A stretch of 51,815 bases of DNA from Pseudidiomarina donghaiensis (GCF_900116895.1 NZ_FPCF01000010.1:1-51815), one strand, 5' to 3'; counted from the stretch's first letter, positions 8,639-18,293 are shown. Notes: a model not told the origin generated them from the letters alone. Numbers and translations are program-made.

Positions 8639-9969
8639 TGTATTTACCACAAGAAATTATTCGAATTAAACGTGACGGCGGTGAGTTAAGCGCCGACCAA
8701 ATTAATTATTTTGTTAAAGGGTTAACGGCCGGTAGTATTTCTGAAAGCCAAATATCCGCGTTAGCTATGGCTGTGTTTTTTCAAGGTATGTCAGCCGATG
8801 AACGCGTTGCTCTCACGCTAGCCATGCGTGACTCAGGTACGGTGTTGTCATGGCAGCACATGAATCTTGACGGCCCAGTGCTTGATAAACACTCTACCGG
8901 CGGCGTCGGTGATGTCGTTAGCTTAATGCTTGGACCAATTATTGCCGCCTGTGGTGGCTATGTGCCTATGATTTCTGGGCGTGGCCTGGGGCATACCGGC
9001 GGTACGCTAGATAAAATGGATTCGATACCTGGTTATCAAACCATGCCGAGCTTGGACGATTTTCGCCGCGTGGTAAAAAGTACTGGGGTGGCTATCATTG
9101 GCCAAACCGGCGATTTAGCACCTGCCGATAAACGTTTTTACGCAACCCGTGATATTACCGCGACGGTGGAATCCGTCCCCCTAATTACCGCCTCTATATT
9201 GTCGAAGAAGTTGGCCGCTGGGCTTGATGGTTTGGTGCTCGACGTAAAAGTAGGTAACGGCGCCATGATGCAAAGCACAGAGCGCGCAGATGAGTTAGCC
9301 AAGAGCTTAGTTACCGTTGCCAATGGGGCAGGGTTAAACACCAGCGCAATACTAACAGACATGAATGAGGCACTTGCCGTTTCAGCAGGAAACGCAGTTG
9401 AAGTGCGTGAAGCGATTCGTTACTTGATCGGCGAGTTTAGAGCCCCGCGTTTGCACGAAGTAACTGTTGCTCTAGCCGCAGAAATGTTGGTTTTGGGTCA
9501 ACTTGCAAATACCACTGAAGCTGCTGTAGCTCAGGTTGAGCAGGCCCTCGCAAGTGGCGCCGCGGCAGAGCGTTTTGCGCAAATGGTTCGTGAATTAGGC
9601 GGACCAAGCGATATGTTGACGAATTACGCCACGCATTTGCCACTCGCCACCGTTGCAAAACCAGTATTTGCAGAGCAACCAGGCATTGTCAGCAGCATCG
9701 ATACGCGGGCTGTGGGTATGGCTGTTGTTGCACTAGGCGGAGGCCGTCAGCGCAGCTCTGATAAGCTCGATTATAGTGTTGGGTTAGATGGGATTGCTGG
9801 TCTCGGCGCTAAAGTGGATGAGCAGACACCTCTGGCCATGATTTATGCCAACAGCGAAGAAAGCTGGCAGCATGCGGCACAGCGTCTGAAACAAGCCTTT
9901 CACATTGGCGAGCGTGTGTCTGAACAGCATCCTGTTATTTACAAGCATATTCGCGAAGCGACTGCGTAA
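8638..9969 (+). CDS. deoA: Thymidine phosphorylase
   Basis: 443 residues, full length. Phosphorolyses thymidine to thymine and deoxyribose 1-phosphate. Phosphate-binding KHSTGGVGD is at about 84-92, and the family signature [15 protein letters not shown] at about 113-127. The start codon shares one base with the deoC stop, so translation is coupled. It feeds DeoB, which converts the product into the DeoC substrate. Confidence 0.97.
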   Translation: MYLPQEIIRIKRDGGELSADQINYFVKGLTAGSISESQISALAMAVFFQGMSADERVALTLAMRDSGTVLSWQHMNLDGPVLDKHSTGGVGDVVSLMLGPIIAACGGYVPMISGRGLGHTGGTLDKMDSIPGYQTMPSLDDFRRVVKSTGVAIIGQTGDLAPADKRFYATRDITATVESVPLITASILSKKLAAGLDGLVLDVKVGNGAMMQSTERADELAKSLVTVANGAGLNTSAILTDMNEALAVSAGNAVEVREAIRYLIGEFRAPRLHEVTVALAAEMLVLGQLANTTEAAVAQVEQALASGAAAERFAQMVRELGGPSDMLTNYATHLPLATVAKPVFAEQPGIVSSIDTRAVGMAVVALGGGRQRSSDKLDYSVGLDGIAGLGAKVDEQTPLAMIYANSEESWQHAAQRLKQAFHIGERVSEQHPVIYKHIREATA

Positions 9970-9980
9970 GGAGTTAACTC

Positions 9981-11201
9981 ATGGCCCGTGCAATAGTTGT
10001 TGTGCTTGATTCATTTGGTATTGGCGCCGCTGCCGACGCCGATAAATTTGGTGACGAAGGCGCAGACACCTTTGGACATATCGCTGCTGCGGCCGCGAAT
10101 GGTGATGCAGACAATAATCGTAGTGGGCCGTTAATGATTCCAAACCTGCTTGAGTTGGGTCTAGGTGAGGCCTATTACGGTGCAACTGGGGAGCAGCCTG
10201 CAGGCATAGCCCCCGCGGCAGAAGTAACAGGTCGATTTGGTTGGGCACAAGAAATGTCGTCTGGCAAAGATACCCCTTCAGGTCATTGGGAAATGGCCGG
10301 TGTACCGGTATTGTTTGATTGGGGATACTTTTTAGAGCCGCAGCATTCGTTTCCTGAAGAATTGCTGAGCAAAATCGTGGAAAAAGCCCAGCTGCCCGGT
10401 TATTTAGGCAATTGCCATGCATCGGGCACCACAATTATTGCACAGCTCGGTCAAGAGCACATGACGACCGGAAAGCCGATATTCTATACATCGGCAGACT
10501 CGGTATTTCAAATTGCCTGTCATGAAGACTCCTTTGGCTTAGATAATCTTTACGAACTGTGCGAAATAGCACGCGAGTTACTCGAGCCATACAATATTGG
10601 TCGTGTTATTGCACGCCCGTTCATTGGCGACAGCGCAGATAATTTTAAGCGCACTGGCAACCGCCGCGATTACGCAATACCACCACCTTCGCCGACGGTA
10701 TTAGATAAATTAAAAGCCGCTGGCGGTGAAGTCATTAGCATTGGAAAAATTGCAGACATATTTGCTCATCAAGGTATTACGCAAAAGTATAAAGCGACGG
10801 GAATACCCGCTTTGGTGGATGAAACCATTCACCAAATGCAACAAGCACCTGAGCGAAGCATTATTTTTACCAACTTGGTCGACTTTGATAGTGAGTATGG
10901 GCATCGTCGAGACGTCAGTGGTTATGCCGCAGCACTGGAGTTGTTTGATCAATTGTTGCCGAAGCTCAAAGCAGCGATGCGCGATGATGATATGCTTATT
11001 CTTACCGCTGACCACGGCTGTGACCCAACTTGGCCGGGTAGTGATCACACCCGTGAATATGTGCCTGTTTTAGCATATGGACACACCATTCAGCCTGGGT
11101 CTATGGGGCGGCGCGAAACATTTGCCGATATCGGCCAAACCATAGCGAGCTGGCTGCAATTGCCGGCTATGGACTACGGAACATCATTTTTAACTGAGTA
11201 A
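9981..11201 (+). CDS. deoB: Phosphopentomutase
   Basis: 406 residues of the alkaline-phosphatase superfamily. Interconverts (deoxy)ribose 1- and 5-phosphates. The first metal site is in the N-terminal [13 protein letters not shown], and the others in [18 protein letters not shown] near the C-terminus. [13 protein letters not shown] carries the phosphorylated threonine. It has a good AAGGAG ribosome binding site right after deoA. Confidence 0.97.
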   Translation: MARAIVVVLDSFGIGAAADADKFGDEGADTFGHIAAAAANGDADNNRSGPLMIPNLLELGLGEAYYGATGEQPAGIAPAAEVTGRFGWAQEMSSGKDTPSGHWEMAGVPVLFDWGYFLEPQHSFPEELLSKIVEKAQLPGYLGNCHASGTTIIAQLGQEHMTTGKPIFYTSADSVFQIACHEDSFGLDNLYELCEIARELLEPYNIGRVIARPFIGDSADNFKRTGNRRDYAIPPPSPTVLDKLKAAGGEVISIGKIADIFAHQGITQKYKATGIPALVDETIHQMQQAPERSIIFTNLVDFDSEYGHRRDVSGYAAALELFDQLLPKLKAAMRDDDMLILTADHGCDPTWPGSDHTREYVPVLAYGHTIQPGSMGRRETFADIGQTIASWLQLPAMDYGTSFLTE

Positions 11202-11207
11202 AAATAA

Positions 11208-11912
11208 ATGACCACACCTCATATAGCTGCAGAGCAAGGTGCATTTGCACCGTTATGCTTGTTGCCAGGCGACCCGCTGCGGGCGAAATTTATTGCTGAT
11301 AACTTCCTTGACGATGCCGAATGTGTCACCTCAGTTCGCAATATGTTTGGGTTTACAGGCACATATAAAGGTAAAGCAGTCTCAGTTATGGGTACCGGAA
11401 TGGGTATACCGTCATGTTCGATTTATGCGACCGAGCTTGTGCGTCATTATGGGGTTAAACAGCTCGTGCGTGTTGGTAGCTGCGGCGCAGTGCAACCGCA
11501 AACCAATCTGCACGACATTATATTGGCACAAGGCGCGTGCACTGATTCAAACGTTAATCGACAACGCTTTCGCGGATTTGATTTTGCCGCCATTGCTGAC
11601 TTTGATTTGCTGCGTAAGCTTGTCAATGAAGCCGAGCGGCAAGCAATTAATACCCAAGTGGGTAATGTTTTTTCCGCTGATTTGTTCTATCAGCCTGACC
11701 CCACGGTTCTAGAGACGTTTAAACGCTATGGCATTCTTGGGGTAGAAATGGAAGCCGCAGGGCTTTACGCGGTTGCCGCAGAGCACGGCGTGTCAGCGCT
11801 TACGGTATTAACGGTGTCCGATCATATTGAGCGTGGTGAAGCGATGGACGCAGAAGAGCGCCAGACAGGCTTTAGTCGCATGGTTAAGCTAACCCTTGAT
11901 GCCTTAGTATAA
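11208..11912 (+). CDS. deoD: Purine nucleoside phosphorylase, DeoD type
   Basis: 234 residues, hexameric bacterial class. Splits purine (deoxy)nucleosides to base and sugar 1-phosphate. [31 protein letters not shown] and TVSDH carry the phosphate, ribose and base contacts of the family. It is the last gene of the operon and is followed by a stem-loop. The ribosome binding site is poor, so its translation may depend on coupling to deoB six bases before. Confidence 0.97.
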   Translation: MTTPHIAAEQGAFAPLCLLPGDPLRAKFIADNFLDDAECVTSVRNMFGFTGTYKGKAVSVMGTGMGIPSCSIYATELVRHYGVKQLVRVGSCGAVQPQTNLHDIILAQGACTDSNVNRQRFRGFDFAAIADFDLLRKLVNEAERQAINTQVGNVFSADLFYQPDPTVLETFKRYGILGVEMEAAGLYAVAAEHGVSALTVLTVSDHIERGEAMDAEERQTGFSRMVKLTLDALV

Positions 11913-11980
11913 TTGTTACTCACTCGCTGTTTTTAATAAGTTTTTCTAATTCATACCAACGTAAACCACCGACAGTGATA

Positions 11981-12008
11981 GAGGTCTAACCTAAAAGGGG
12001 TAGACCTC
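11981..12008 (+). terminator. Stem-loop after deoD, likely terminator
   Basis: GAGGTCTA (11981-11988) pairs with TAGACCTC (12001-12008), and inner CC/GG pairs extend the stem. The following T tract is short (CGTTTACT), so this could be a weak terminator or a 3'-end-stabilising hairpin. Confidence 0.6.
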
Positions 12009-12038
12009 GTTTACTCCTTCATATCAATAGTAATAAAG

Positions 12039-12086
12039 CCCCGTTTCGCTAATCTATACACATCAGATTACGACACCGAAAAGGGG
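12039..12086 (+). promoter_or_regulatory. Nested inverted repeat covering the cytochrome c ribosome binding site
   Basis: Outer arms CCCCGTTTCG (12039-12048) and CGAAAAGGGG (12077-12086) match at nine of ten positions. Inner arms TAATCT (12050-12055) and AGATTA (12065-12070) match fully. The AAGGGG at 12081-12086 is the ribosome binding site for the ATG at 12094. If transcribed, the RNA would fold the site away, which suggests translational control; an operator role is the alternative. See findings. Confidence 0.55.
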
Positions 12087-12093
12087 TATCACC

Positions 12094-12489
12094 ATGACTA
12101 ACGTTAATAAATTTAAATCAGGCTTAGTAGCAAGTGCAGTCGCAGCCATTGCTGTGTTTTCTGGCGCTGCCAACGCAGATGCAGGCGCTTCTGTTTATCA
12201 AAAGAACTGCATGGCTTGTCACCAAGCTGCTGGCCAAGGTATGGCTGGCGTTTTCCCTCCGCTTGCTGGCAACAGCAACATTACTGATAAGCCTGCTTAT
12301 ATTGCTGAAACTATCGTAAAGGGTAAATCAGGCAAGGTTGTGGTTAATGGTGCTGAATACAACGGCATGATGCCCCCGATGGCTTATATGAGCGATGCTG
12401 ACATTGCTGCAGTGGTTGCATTCGTTAACAAAAATTTCGCTGGTGGTAGCAAAACTATCTCCGCTGAAGAAGTTAAATCAGTTCGTTAA
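12094..12489 (+). CDS. Periplasmic class I c-type cytochrome
   Basis: 131 residues with a signal peptide ending AANADA (about 1-30). One haem site, CMACH (Cys39, Cys42, His43), and a GMMPPM segment (about 91-96) that supplies the axial methionine. Size and motif fit a small cytochrome c5/c551-like electron carrier. It is 35 bp before nirK and is probably its direct electron donor; that pairing is inferred from the operon. Its ribosome binding site lies in a long inverted repeat. Confidence 0.92.
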   Translation: MTNVNKFKSGLVASAVAAIAVFSGAANADAGASVYQKNCMACHQAAGQGMAGVFPPLAGNSNITDKPAYIAETIVKGKSGKVVVNGAEYNGMMPPMAYMSDADIAAVVAFVNKNFAGGSKTISAEEVKSVR

Positions 12490-12524
12490 TTACCAATTAA
12501 ATTCGAGATGTTTGGAGAATTATT

Positions 12525-13673
12525 ATGAAAAGCTTTGTAAAAACTGCACTTGCTAGCGCTTTATTAGTTTCTTTTGCCGGTTGCACTGGCGTTGTTGATG
12601 CCAACGTACCTTTAAAGCACGATAGCGAATACGTTATTGATGGCAAAATTTACGGCATGCCAAAAGCAAAAATTTACCGCGATGAATACAACGGCCCAGC
12701 GGTTGTTGGCGACTACGTCACTATGGTTCCGCACTTAGCTGAACTTGACTACGAAGGTAACAAAGAACACGAAGTACGCATGGACGTATTCTCACAAAAC
12801 GTAGAAGTAGCACCTGGTGTTAGCTACAACGCATGGACTTTTGGTGGCAGCGTACCAGGCCCTGTGCTTCACGTGCGTGAAGGTGACCGCGTTGTGTTCA
12901 AAATGAAGAACCGTTCAACTGAGGAAGTGGTTATCACTAAACCATTTAAAGGTGCTGCGCCTTACTACAACCAAGTAGCGACCAATCAGTTACAAAAACA
13001 CAAGCCAGTTGTTGCGCCTATGCCACACTCAATGGACTTCCATAGCGGCACCGTAGCAGCTAATGACAAATGGGCAACTATCGCACCAGGCGAAACTATC
13101 GAGTTTGAATGGATTGCAAACTATGCCGGTACTTACATGTATCACTGCGGTACTTCAAGCGTGTTGATGCACACTGCGATGGGGCAATACGGTGCGGTTG
13201 TGGTATCACCTAAAGAAGGTTACCCAACTGACGATCAAGTTGACCAAGAGTACGTGATCGTTCAATCAGAGTTGTATCTTGAGCAAATGGGTGACAGCTA
13301 TATCTATGACCACTCAGCAGCTTTAGCACGTGACCCAAGCCACGTTGTATTCAATGGCCATGTTTCTTCGCTAAGCGAGAACCCGTTGAAAGCAAACGAA
13401 GGTGACCGCGTACGTATTCACTTCTTGAATGCTGGCCCTTCAGGTACTTCAAGCTTCCACGTTATCGGCGCAATTTTCGATATGGTATGGGCTGAAGGTG
13501 ACCCACGTAACACTTGGTACGGCATGCAAACAGTACTTCTGGGCGCAAGCAGCAGTGCAACTGTTGAGTTCATCGTACCAGAAGAAGGCGTGTACAAGTT
13601 GGTTGACCATGAGTTTGCTGATGCAGAACGTGGTGCAGCTGGCGCATTGTATGCTGGCCCTCGTAAAAAATAA
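12525..13673 (+). CDS. nirK: Copper-containing nitrite reductase NirK, lipoprotein, atypical
   Basis: 382 residues; reduces nitrite to NO in the periplasm. A lipobox (VSFAGC, Cys20) predicts membrane anchoring, as in Neisseria AniA. Two cupredoxin domains. Type 2 copper ligands are His173 (MDFH), His207 (MYHC) and His312 (SSFHVIG). Type 1 ligands are His168 (MPHSM), Cys208 and His216. The usual axial Met of the GM(Y/N)G motif aligns with Gln221 (GQYG). Residues about 131-166 are an insert of roughly 30 residues, absent from AniA-type enzymes, just before the first ligands. The conserved HVVFNGHV segment is at 273-280. Neighbours (cytochrome c, NirV, SCO) support the call. A multicopper oxidase is excluded by the two-domain layout. 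Confidence 0.93.
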   Translation: MKSFVKTALASALLVSFAGCTGVVDANVPLKHDSEYVIDGKIYGMPKAKIYRDEYNGPAVVGDYVTMVPHLAELDYEGNKEHEVRMDVFSQNVEVAPGVSYNAWTFGGSVPGPVLHVREGDRVVFKMKNRSTEEVVITKPFKGAAPYYNQVATNQLQKHKPVVAPMPHSMDFHSGTVAANDKWATIAPGETIEFEWIANYAGTYMYHCGTSSVLMHTAMGQYGAVVVSPKEGYPTDDQVDQEYVIVQSELYLEQMGDSYIYDHSAALARDPSHVVFNGHVSSLSENPLKANEGDRVRIHFLNAGPSGTSSFHVIGAIFDMVWAEGDPRNTWYGMQTVLLGASSSATVEFIVPEEGVYKLVDHEFADAERGAAGALYAGPRKK

Positions 13674-13689
13674 TAGAGGCGGGTGAATC

Positions 13690-14427
13690 ATGACTAAGTG
13701 GCTGAGTGTTTTTGGGTTTATTGCGGTAGCAGCAAGTGCCGAACCAGTGTTGGTAACCGGCGGTAAGTATACGCCTGCTATCTTGCTGGACGAGTCTGTG
13801 CAAAGCCTTGTTATGGAAGACTTTAAACTCGATGCAACACCAGTCACTTATGCCCAGTACCTCGAATTTGTTAAGGCAAACCCAAAATGGCAGCGCGCTC
13901 ATGCTGCTGCCATTTTCCATGACGGCAATTATTTAATCAGCTGGCCTGGTAATACTGAAATACCGAAAGGCTACGCTGAACGCGCTGTTACTGAAGTTTC
14001 TTGGTTTGCAGCACGGGCATATTGCAGTGCAAAAGGTGGTCGATTGCCAACTCTCGACGAGTGGGAATATGCATCAAGCCAGTATCTGCAACAGCAACAA
14101 TTGTCTGATCAAGCCTATGCCCAAATGTTATTTGGTCGACATAGCAATCCAACAGCTTATAGCCAACAACCATTGGACGTTAACAGCAAAGCGCTTGCTC
14201 ACATGCATAACCGAGTTAACGAATGGGTTGAAGATTTCCAGTTGATGTTAACCTCTGGTGACAACAACGATATTTTATCGAGTTCTTGTGGTGATAGCGC
14301 GCGCTTTATGGCGGACTTTGGCGATGCCAGTTACGCTACTTTCTTTCGCTATCAATCGCGCAGTAACTACCGCGCCCAAAGCACAACAAGCACTTTGGGC
14401 TTCCGTTGTGCCTATGATATGGAGTAA
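13690..14427 (+). CDS. nirV: NirV-like formylglycine-generating-enzyme (SUMF1) domain protein
   Basis: 245 residues with a signal peptide (cut near ASA-EP, residue 17). SUMF1 fold landmarks are LDATPVTYAQYLEFV, AVTEVSWFAARAYC, GGRLPTLDEWEYA, NRVNEWVEDF and the closing TLGFRCA. The pair of catalytic copper-binding cysteines of true sulfatase-activating enzymes is not clearly present, so a formylglycine role is unlikely. NirV proteins are known next to nirK in denitrifiers with unknown function. The stop overlaps a possible ATG of the next gene. Confidence 0.85.
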   Translation: MTKWLSVFGFIAVAASAEPVLVTGGKYTPAILLDESVQSLVMEDFKLDATPVTYAQYLEFVKANPKWQRAHAAAIFHDGNYLISWPGNTEIPKGYAERAVTEVSWFAARAYCSAKGGRLPTLDEWEYASSQYLQQQQLSDQAYAQMLFGRHSNPTAYSQQPLDVNSKALAHMHNRVNEWVEDFQLMLTSGDNNDILSSSCGDSARFMADFGDASYATFFRYQSRSNYRAQSTTSTLGFRCAYDME

Positions 14428-14432
14428 TGACT

Positions 14433-15068
14433 ATGAAACCGCTCATGATTGCAATTGCAGCCGCTAGCTTGGTATTTGGTTCAGCGATGGCGCAAGATCA
14501 CAGCCATCATCATAACCATAAAGATCACACTACACTTGGTGCCGCACAAGTAAGCCAAGAAGACTCGATTTATCATTTGGACGGTGAGTGGCAAACCCAT
14601 ACAGGCGAAACTATTCAGTTGGCCGAGTTGCAAGGCCAACCCGTGTTGGTGTCTATGATTTATGGCAGCTGCACCACTGCGTGCCCAGTTCTTGTCAACG
14701 ATGCGCGGCGGGTCTATCAAGCGTTACCTGAAGCCTATCGTAAACACGTGAAATTACTGATGGTCAGTTTTGACCAAGACCGTGATACTCCTGCTGCATT
14801 GGCTGAATATGCTAACAAATATGGCCTAGGTGAAAATGTCTGGTTATTCTTGCACGGTCAAGACGATAATATTCGCGCATTAGCCACACTGCTTGGCGTG
14901 CGTTATCGTAAACGCGCTGACGGTGACTTTGATCACAGTAATCTAGTGACTGTCCTTGATACAAAGGGCCGCATCGTGCAACGCACTGAAGGTTTGAACC
15001 GTCCAGTTGATGAAGCTGTGGCGGCATTAATGAAGGTTATTGATGATAATCATTTAATGCATCACTAA
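14433..15068 (+). CDS. SCO1/SenC/PrrC-family copper chaperone
   Basis: 211 residues. A signal peptide ends near AMA-QD, followed by a His-rich stretch (SHHHNHKDH). The thioredoxin-like domain has the copper-binding CTTAC (Cys80, Cys84) and distal His168 (DFDHSN), all three classic SCO ligands. SCO proteins load copper into cytochrome oxidase CuA; here the setting suggests NirK copper loading or redox upkeep. I prefer the ATG at 14433 because GGAG lies eight bases upstream; an ATG at 14427 is only two bases from it. It is the last gene before a terminator. Confidence 0.88.
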   Translation: MKPLMIAIAAASLVFGSAMAQDHSHHHNHKDHTTLGAAQVSQEDSIYHLDGEWQTHTGETIQLAELQGQPVLVSMIYGSCTTACPVLVNDARRVYQALPEAYRKHVKLLMVSFDQDRDTPAALAEYANKYGLGENVWLFLHGQDDNIRALATLLGVRYRKRADGDFDHSNLVTVLDTKGRIVQRTEGLNRPVDEAVAALMKVIDDNHLMHH

Positions 15069-15120
15069 TAGAACATCAGTATCTGCATGGTTCTAACTAG
15101 TTAGTACATAGTAAACATAT

Positions 15121-15159
15121 AAAAGTGGCGCGAATTCGGTTAGAATTCACGCCACTTTT
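15121..15159. terminator. Terminator between sco and prfC
   Basis: A 17-bp stem with one mismatch: AAAAGTGGCG-C-GAATTC (15121-15137) pairs with GAATTC-A-CGCCACTTTT (15143-15159) around a GGTTA loop. The A tract on one side and T tract on the other make it usable in both directions. It ends the nir block; prfC starts 39 bp later. Confidence 0.88.
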
Positions 15160-15197
15160 CGTTCATTCTGTGATTATTTAAGAGAAAGAGTTTACAC

Positions 15198-16793
15198 ATG
15201 TCAGATTTGGCCAAATCAATTGCAAAAGAAGTCGCAAAACGTCGCACTTTTGCAATCATCTCGCACCCCGATGCCGGTAAAACAACAATTACCGAAAAAG
15301 TACTTTTGCACGGTCAAAAATTACAAAAAGCCGGCACTGTAAAAGGCAAAAAGTCGGGGCAGCACGCTAAATCTGACTGGATGGAAATGGAAAAAGAGCG
15401 CGGTATCTCCGTAACCACCTCGGTCATGCAGTTTCCATATCATGATGCGCTGGTCAACTTACTCGATACCCCTGGGCATGAAGATTTCTCGGAAGATACC
15501 TATCGCACACTTACGGCTGTTGATTCATGCTTGATGGTGATAGACGGCGCTAAAGGTGTCGAAGATAGAACCATTAAGCTGATGGAAGTAACGCGCCTGC
15601 GCGACACGCCGATCATTACCTTTATGAACAAGCTCGACCGTGACATTCGTGATCCATTGGAGTTGCTTGACGAAGTTGAAAATGTTCTCAATATTATGTG
15701 TGCGCCAATCACCTGGCCAATTGGTTCAGGTAAGAACTTCAAAGGCGTGTATCACTTGCTGAATGACGAAGTTATTTTCTATAAAACAGGTCAAGGCCAC
15801 CGTATTCAAGAAGTCGACGTTATTAAAGGGTTAGATAGCGCTGAACTTGATGCGCGAATTGGCGACTATGCCGATGAGTTGCGAATGCAAATTGAATTGG
15901 TGAAAGGGGCTTCTAATAGTTTTGACAAAGAGTTGTTTTTGGCCGGCGAGTTAACGCCCGTATACTTTGGTACGGCATTAGGGAATTTCGGTGTTGATCA
16001 TATGCTTGATGGATTGGTGGATTGGGCGCCAACACCGTTGGCGCGTGAAACCGATGACGGCAAAGAAATTCCGGCAACCCATCCGAGCTTTTCTGGGTTT
16101 GTATTCAAAATTCAGGCGAATATGGATCCGAAACACCGCGACCGTGTGGCCTTCATGCGTATTGTGTCAGGTAAATACGAGAAGGGCATGAAAATGCACC
16201 AAGTACGTATTGGCAAAGATGTCCGTATTGCTGATGCGTTAACGTTCTTAGCTGGTGACCGTGAGCATGTTGAAGAAGCTTACCCCGGCGATATTATTGG
16301 TTTACATAACCACGGAACTATCCAAATAGGTGATACTTTCACCGGTGGTGAACCGTTTAAATTCAGCGGAATTCCAAACTTTGCACCGGAGTTGTTTCGT
16401 CGTATTCGCCTCAAAGACCCACTGAAGCAAAAGCAGTTATTAAAAGGCTTAGTACAGTTGTCTGAAGAGGGTGCCGTACAAGTGTTTCGCCCGCTTAGCA
16501 ACAATGACTTAATTGTTGGTGCTGTTGGGGTACTGCAATTTGATGTGGTTGTGCACCGACTGAAGTCGGAATATAACGTGGATGCTGTTTACGAAAACAT
16601 CAACGTTGCCACGGCACGCTGGGTTAGCTGTCATGACGCGAAAAAATTGGATGAGTTTCGCCGTAAGGCTGAATCCAACTTGGCCTTAGACGGTGGCGAT
16701 AACCTGACATATATTGCACCTACTATGGTTAACTTGAGTTTAGCGACCGAGCGTTATCCGGATATTGTGTTTAGCCACACGCGCGAGCACTAA
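15198..16793 (+). CDS. prfC: Peptide chain release factor 3
   Basis: 531 residues, normal length. GTPase that recycles RF1 and RF2 after termination. G1 is HPDAGKTT (about 23-30), switch-region [12 protein letters not shown]3 DTPGHEDF, G4 NKLD. The RF3 C-terminal domain is complete ([19 protein letters not shown]). It is followed by yjjV, the same region of conserved order as in E. coli. Confidence 0.97.
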   Translation: MSDLAKSIAKEVAKRRTFAIISHPDAGKTTITEKVLLHGQKLQKAGTVKGKKSGQHAKSDWMEMEKERGISVTTSVMQFPYHDALVNLLDTPGHEDFSEDTYRTLTAVDSCLMVIDGAKGVEDRTIKLMEVTRLRDTPIITFMNKLDRDIRDPLELLDEVENVLNIMCAPITWPIGSGKNFKGVYHLLNDEVIFYKTGQGHRIQEVDVIKGLDSAELDARIGDYADELRMQIELVKGASNSFDKELFLAGELTPVYFGTALGNFGVDHMLDGLVDWAPTPLARETDDGKEIPATHPSFSGFVFKIQANMDPKHRDRVAFMRIVSGKYEKGMKMHQVRIGKDVRIADALTFLAGDREHVEEAYPGDIIGLHNHGTIQIGDTFTGGEPFKFSGIPNFAPELFRRIRLKDPLKQKQLLKGLVQLSEEGAVQVFRPLSNNDLIVGAVGVLQFDVVVHRLKSEYNVDAVYENINVATARWVSCHDAKKLDEFRRKAESNLALDGGDNLTYIAPTMVNLSLATERYPDIVFSHTREH

Positions 16794-16834
16794 TCACCCG
16801 TTAGGCAGCAACTGAGATCGCAAAGAGGGGCGCC

Positions 16835-17608
16835 ATGAAATTATTTGATAGCCATTGTCATCTTGATTTCAGCGCCTTTGATGCTGACCGACAAACCGTT
16901 GTAGCGAAAGCTTGTCAGCGTAACATTCGCGCTCTATTTGTACCTGGTGTTACGCGCTCGCAATCGCAACAGAATAAATGGTTGGCAGATTGCGACGGTG
17001 TTGATGTTATTCGCGGCTTTGGGCTTCACCCCTATTTTATCGCTCAGCATAGTCATGATGACTTGCAGTGGCTCGAATCACAATTACAGCAAAATGCTCA
17101 CGCATTGGTTGGTGAGATTGGGTTGGACGCCAGCTGTTCGAATTACGACTATCAATATCACTTGTTTTGCCAGCAAGTCGAGCTAGCCGCAGAGTATCGT
17201 CGCCCCGTTATTCTTCACCATCGCCGTACTCAACCTGAACTATTGCGGGTCATTAAATCAATGCGGAACAAGCTTCCAGATATGCCGGGTGTTATTCATG
17301 CGTTTAGCGGTAGTGCAGAGCAGGCTAACGAGTGGGTTTCGCTAGGTTTTATGTTAGGTGTGGGCGGCACAATTACTTATGAGCGAGCTAAGAAAACACG
17401 AGCAGCCATTGCGCAGGCAAGCTTACAGCATTTAGTGTTAGAAACAGATGCGCCAGATATGCCTATCGCCGGCTTTCAAGGTCGACGAAACGAGCCTTGC
17501 CAGCTAGACAAAACATTTAATCAACTAGCACAGTTAAGAACAGAATCGACAACTGAGTTAGCGTTACAGATTTGGCAAAATAGCTGTCGATTATTCTACC
17601 GGAGTTAA
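16835..17608 (+). CDS. yjjV: TatD-family metal-dependent hydrolase YjjV
   Basis: 257 residues, TIM-barrel hydrolase or nuclease. The metal ligands are visible: HCH (His7, His9) at the N-terminus, Glu in GEIGLD, His in VILHHR, His in VIHAFSG and Asp in LETDAPDMP. The AGFQGRRNEP segment is typical of YjjV rather than TatD itself. Its 3' end overlaps the convergent ytjB-like gene by 18 bp. Confidence 0.9.
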   Translation: MKLFDSHCHLDFSAFDADRQTVVAKACQRNIRALFVPGVTRSQSQQNKWLADCDGVDVIRGFGLHPYFIAQHSHDDLQWLESQLQQNAHALVGEIGLDASCSNYDYQYHLFCQQVELAAEYRRPVILHHRRTQPELLRVIKSMRNKLPDMPGVIHAFSGSAEQANEWVSLGFMLGVGGTITYERAKKTRAAIAQASLQHLVLETDAPDMPIAGFQGRRNEPCQLDKTFNQLAQLRTESTTELALQIWQNSCRLFYRS

Positions 17609-18163
17609 GCGCTTGTAGCGCCAGCGATTGAAAGTGATAGCCAAAAATATACCCGCTATGGCAGCGAAGCCGAGTAAAAACTGGCCATAGAATGTTAAGT
17701 ACGCATGCGTTTTTATGGGTTGGGCAAGAACCAGTGACTCGTCAACTGTGATATTTAAATAACCGAGCACGCGTCCCTCTAACTTGATCTCTTCAACCAG
17801 CACCAAAGCCTGCTCAAGCGAGTCGGTATCTAACTTTGCCGAAGACTCGACCACCATTTGGCCATAGCGATTAAATATTTGTGTATAGGCGAAGAAGTCT
17901 TGTTGCTGCAATCGATCAACTAGAGTTTGTAGGTTTGCGGAGTCGTTGATATCTAACCAGTGGCTAGCTTCGGCTGCGGCTTGTTCCGTTGTTAAATTAA
18001 GCAACTTATGACTGTATGACTGAAACTCTTGTAGACTAGTGGTGTGCATTGCCCCCCAAAACTGTTCAATGAGAATAATGAGCAGCACGGCCAATAGCAA
18101 CCGGCGCCCGCGTCGATAGACAAGCTTGAACAGAGTGTTAACATGGGGTGCAGATGTATTCAT
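17591..18163 (-). CDS. ytjB: AhpA/YtjB (SMP) family membrane protein
   Basis: About 190 residues from the ATG at 18163. Two membrane segments (about residues 22-42 and 155-178) flank a periplasmic domain of roughly 110 residues. Divergent placement next to serB, as in E. coli and many gammaproteobacteria, supports the family call. The molecular role is unknown. An upstream in-frame start at 18199 exists but would add 12 residues before the likely start. Confidence 0.78.
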   Translation of the reverse strand: MNTSAPHVNTLFKLVYRRGRRLLLAVLLIILIEQFWGAMHTTSLQEFQSYSHKLLNLTTEQAAAEASHWLDINDSANLQTLVDRLQQQDFFAYTQIFNRYGQMVVESSAKLDTDSLEQALVLVEEIKLEGRVLGYLNITVDESLVLAQPIKTHAYLTFYGQFLLGFAAIAGIFLAITFNRWRYKRLTPVE

Positions 18164-18243
18164 GGGCTCAATATACGTTGTTAAGCCTATATTTCGCAAC
18201 CATCTTTAATAACAATGTGTAACATCAAATATAAAAGCCAGTT

Positions 18244-18258
18244 ACATGCGCTGCATGT
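18244..18258. repeat. Short perfect palindrome upstream of serB
   Basis: ACATGC (18244-18249), three bases, GCATGT (18253-18258). It sits between the divergent ytjB and serB genes, 35 bp before the chosen serB start. A possible operator; no regulator can be named. Confidence 0.35.
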
Positions 18259-18293
18259 CATTCATCAATTTATTGGTTAGGGACAAAACATCG

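Noticed and set aside
9979-10434. 151-residue minus-strand frame over the start of deoB
   Set aside because: Shadow of the deoB frame; composition rich in Leu, Gln, Arg and His, no motif.
11239-11712. 157-residue plus-strand frame inside deoD
   Set aside because: Out-of-frame shadow of a complete deoD gene.
12525-13673. Multicopper oxidase or laccase in place of NirK
   Set aside because: Only two cupredoxin domains and the type 1/type 2 ligand spacing of NirK; no trinuclear-cluster HXH motifs.
13690-14427. True sulfatase-activating formylglycine-generating enzyme
   Set aside because: The catalytic cysteine pair could not be identified and no sulfatase gene is nearby; NirV fits context better.
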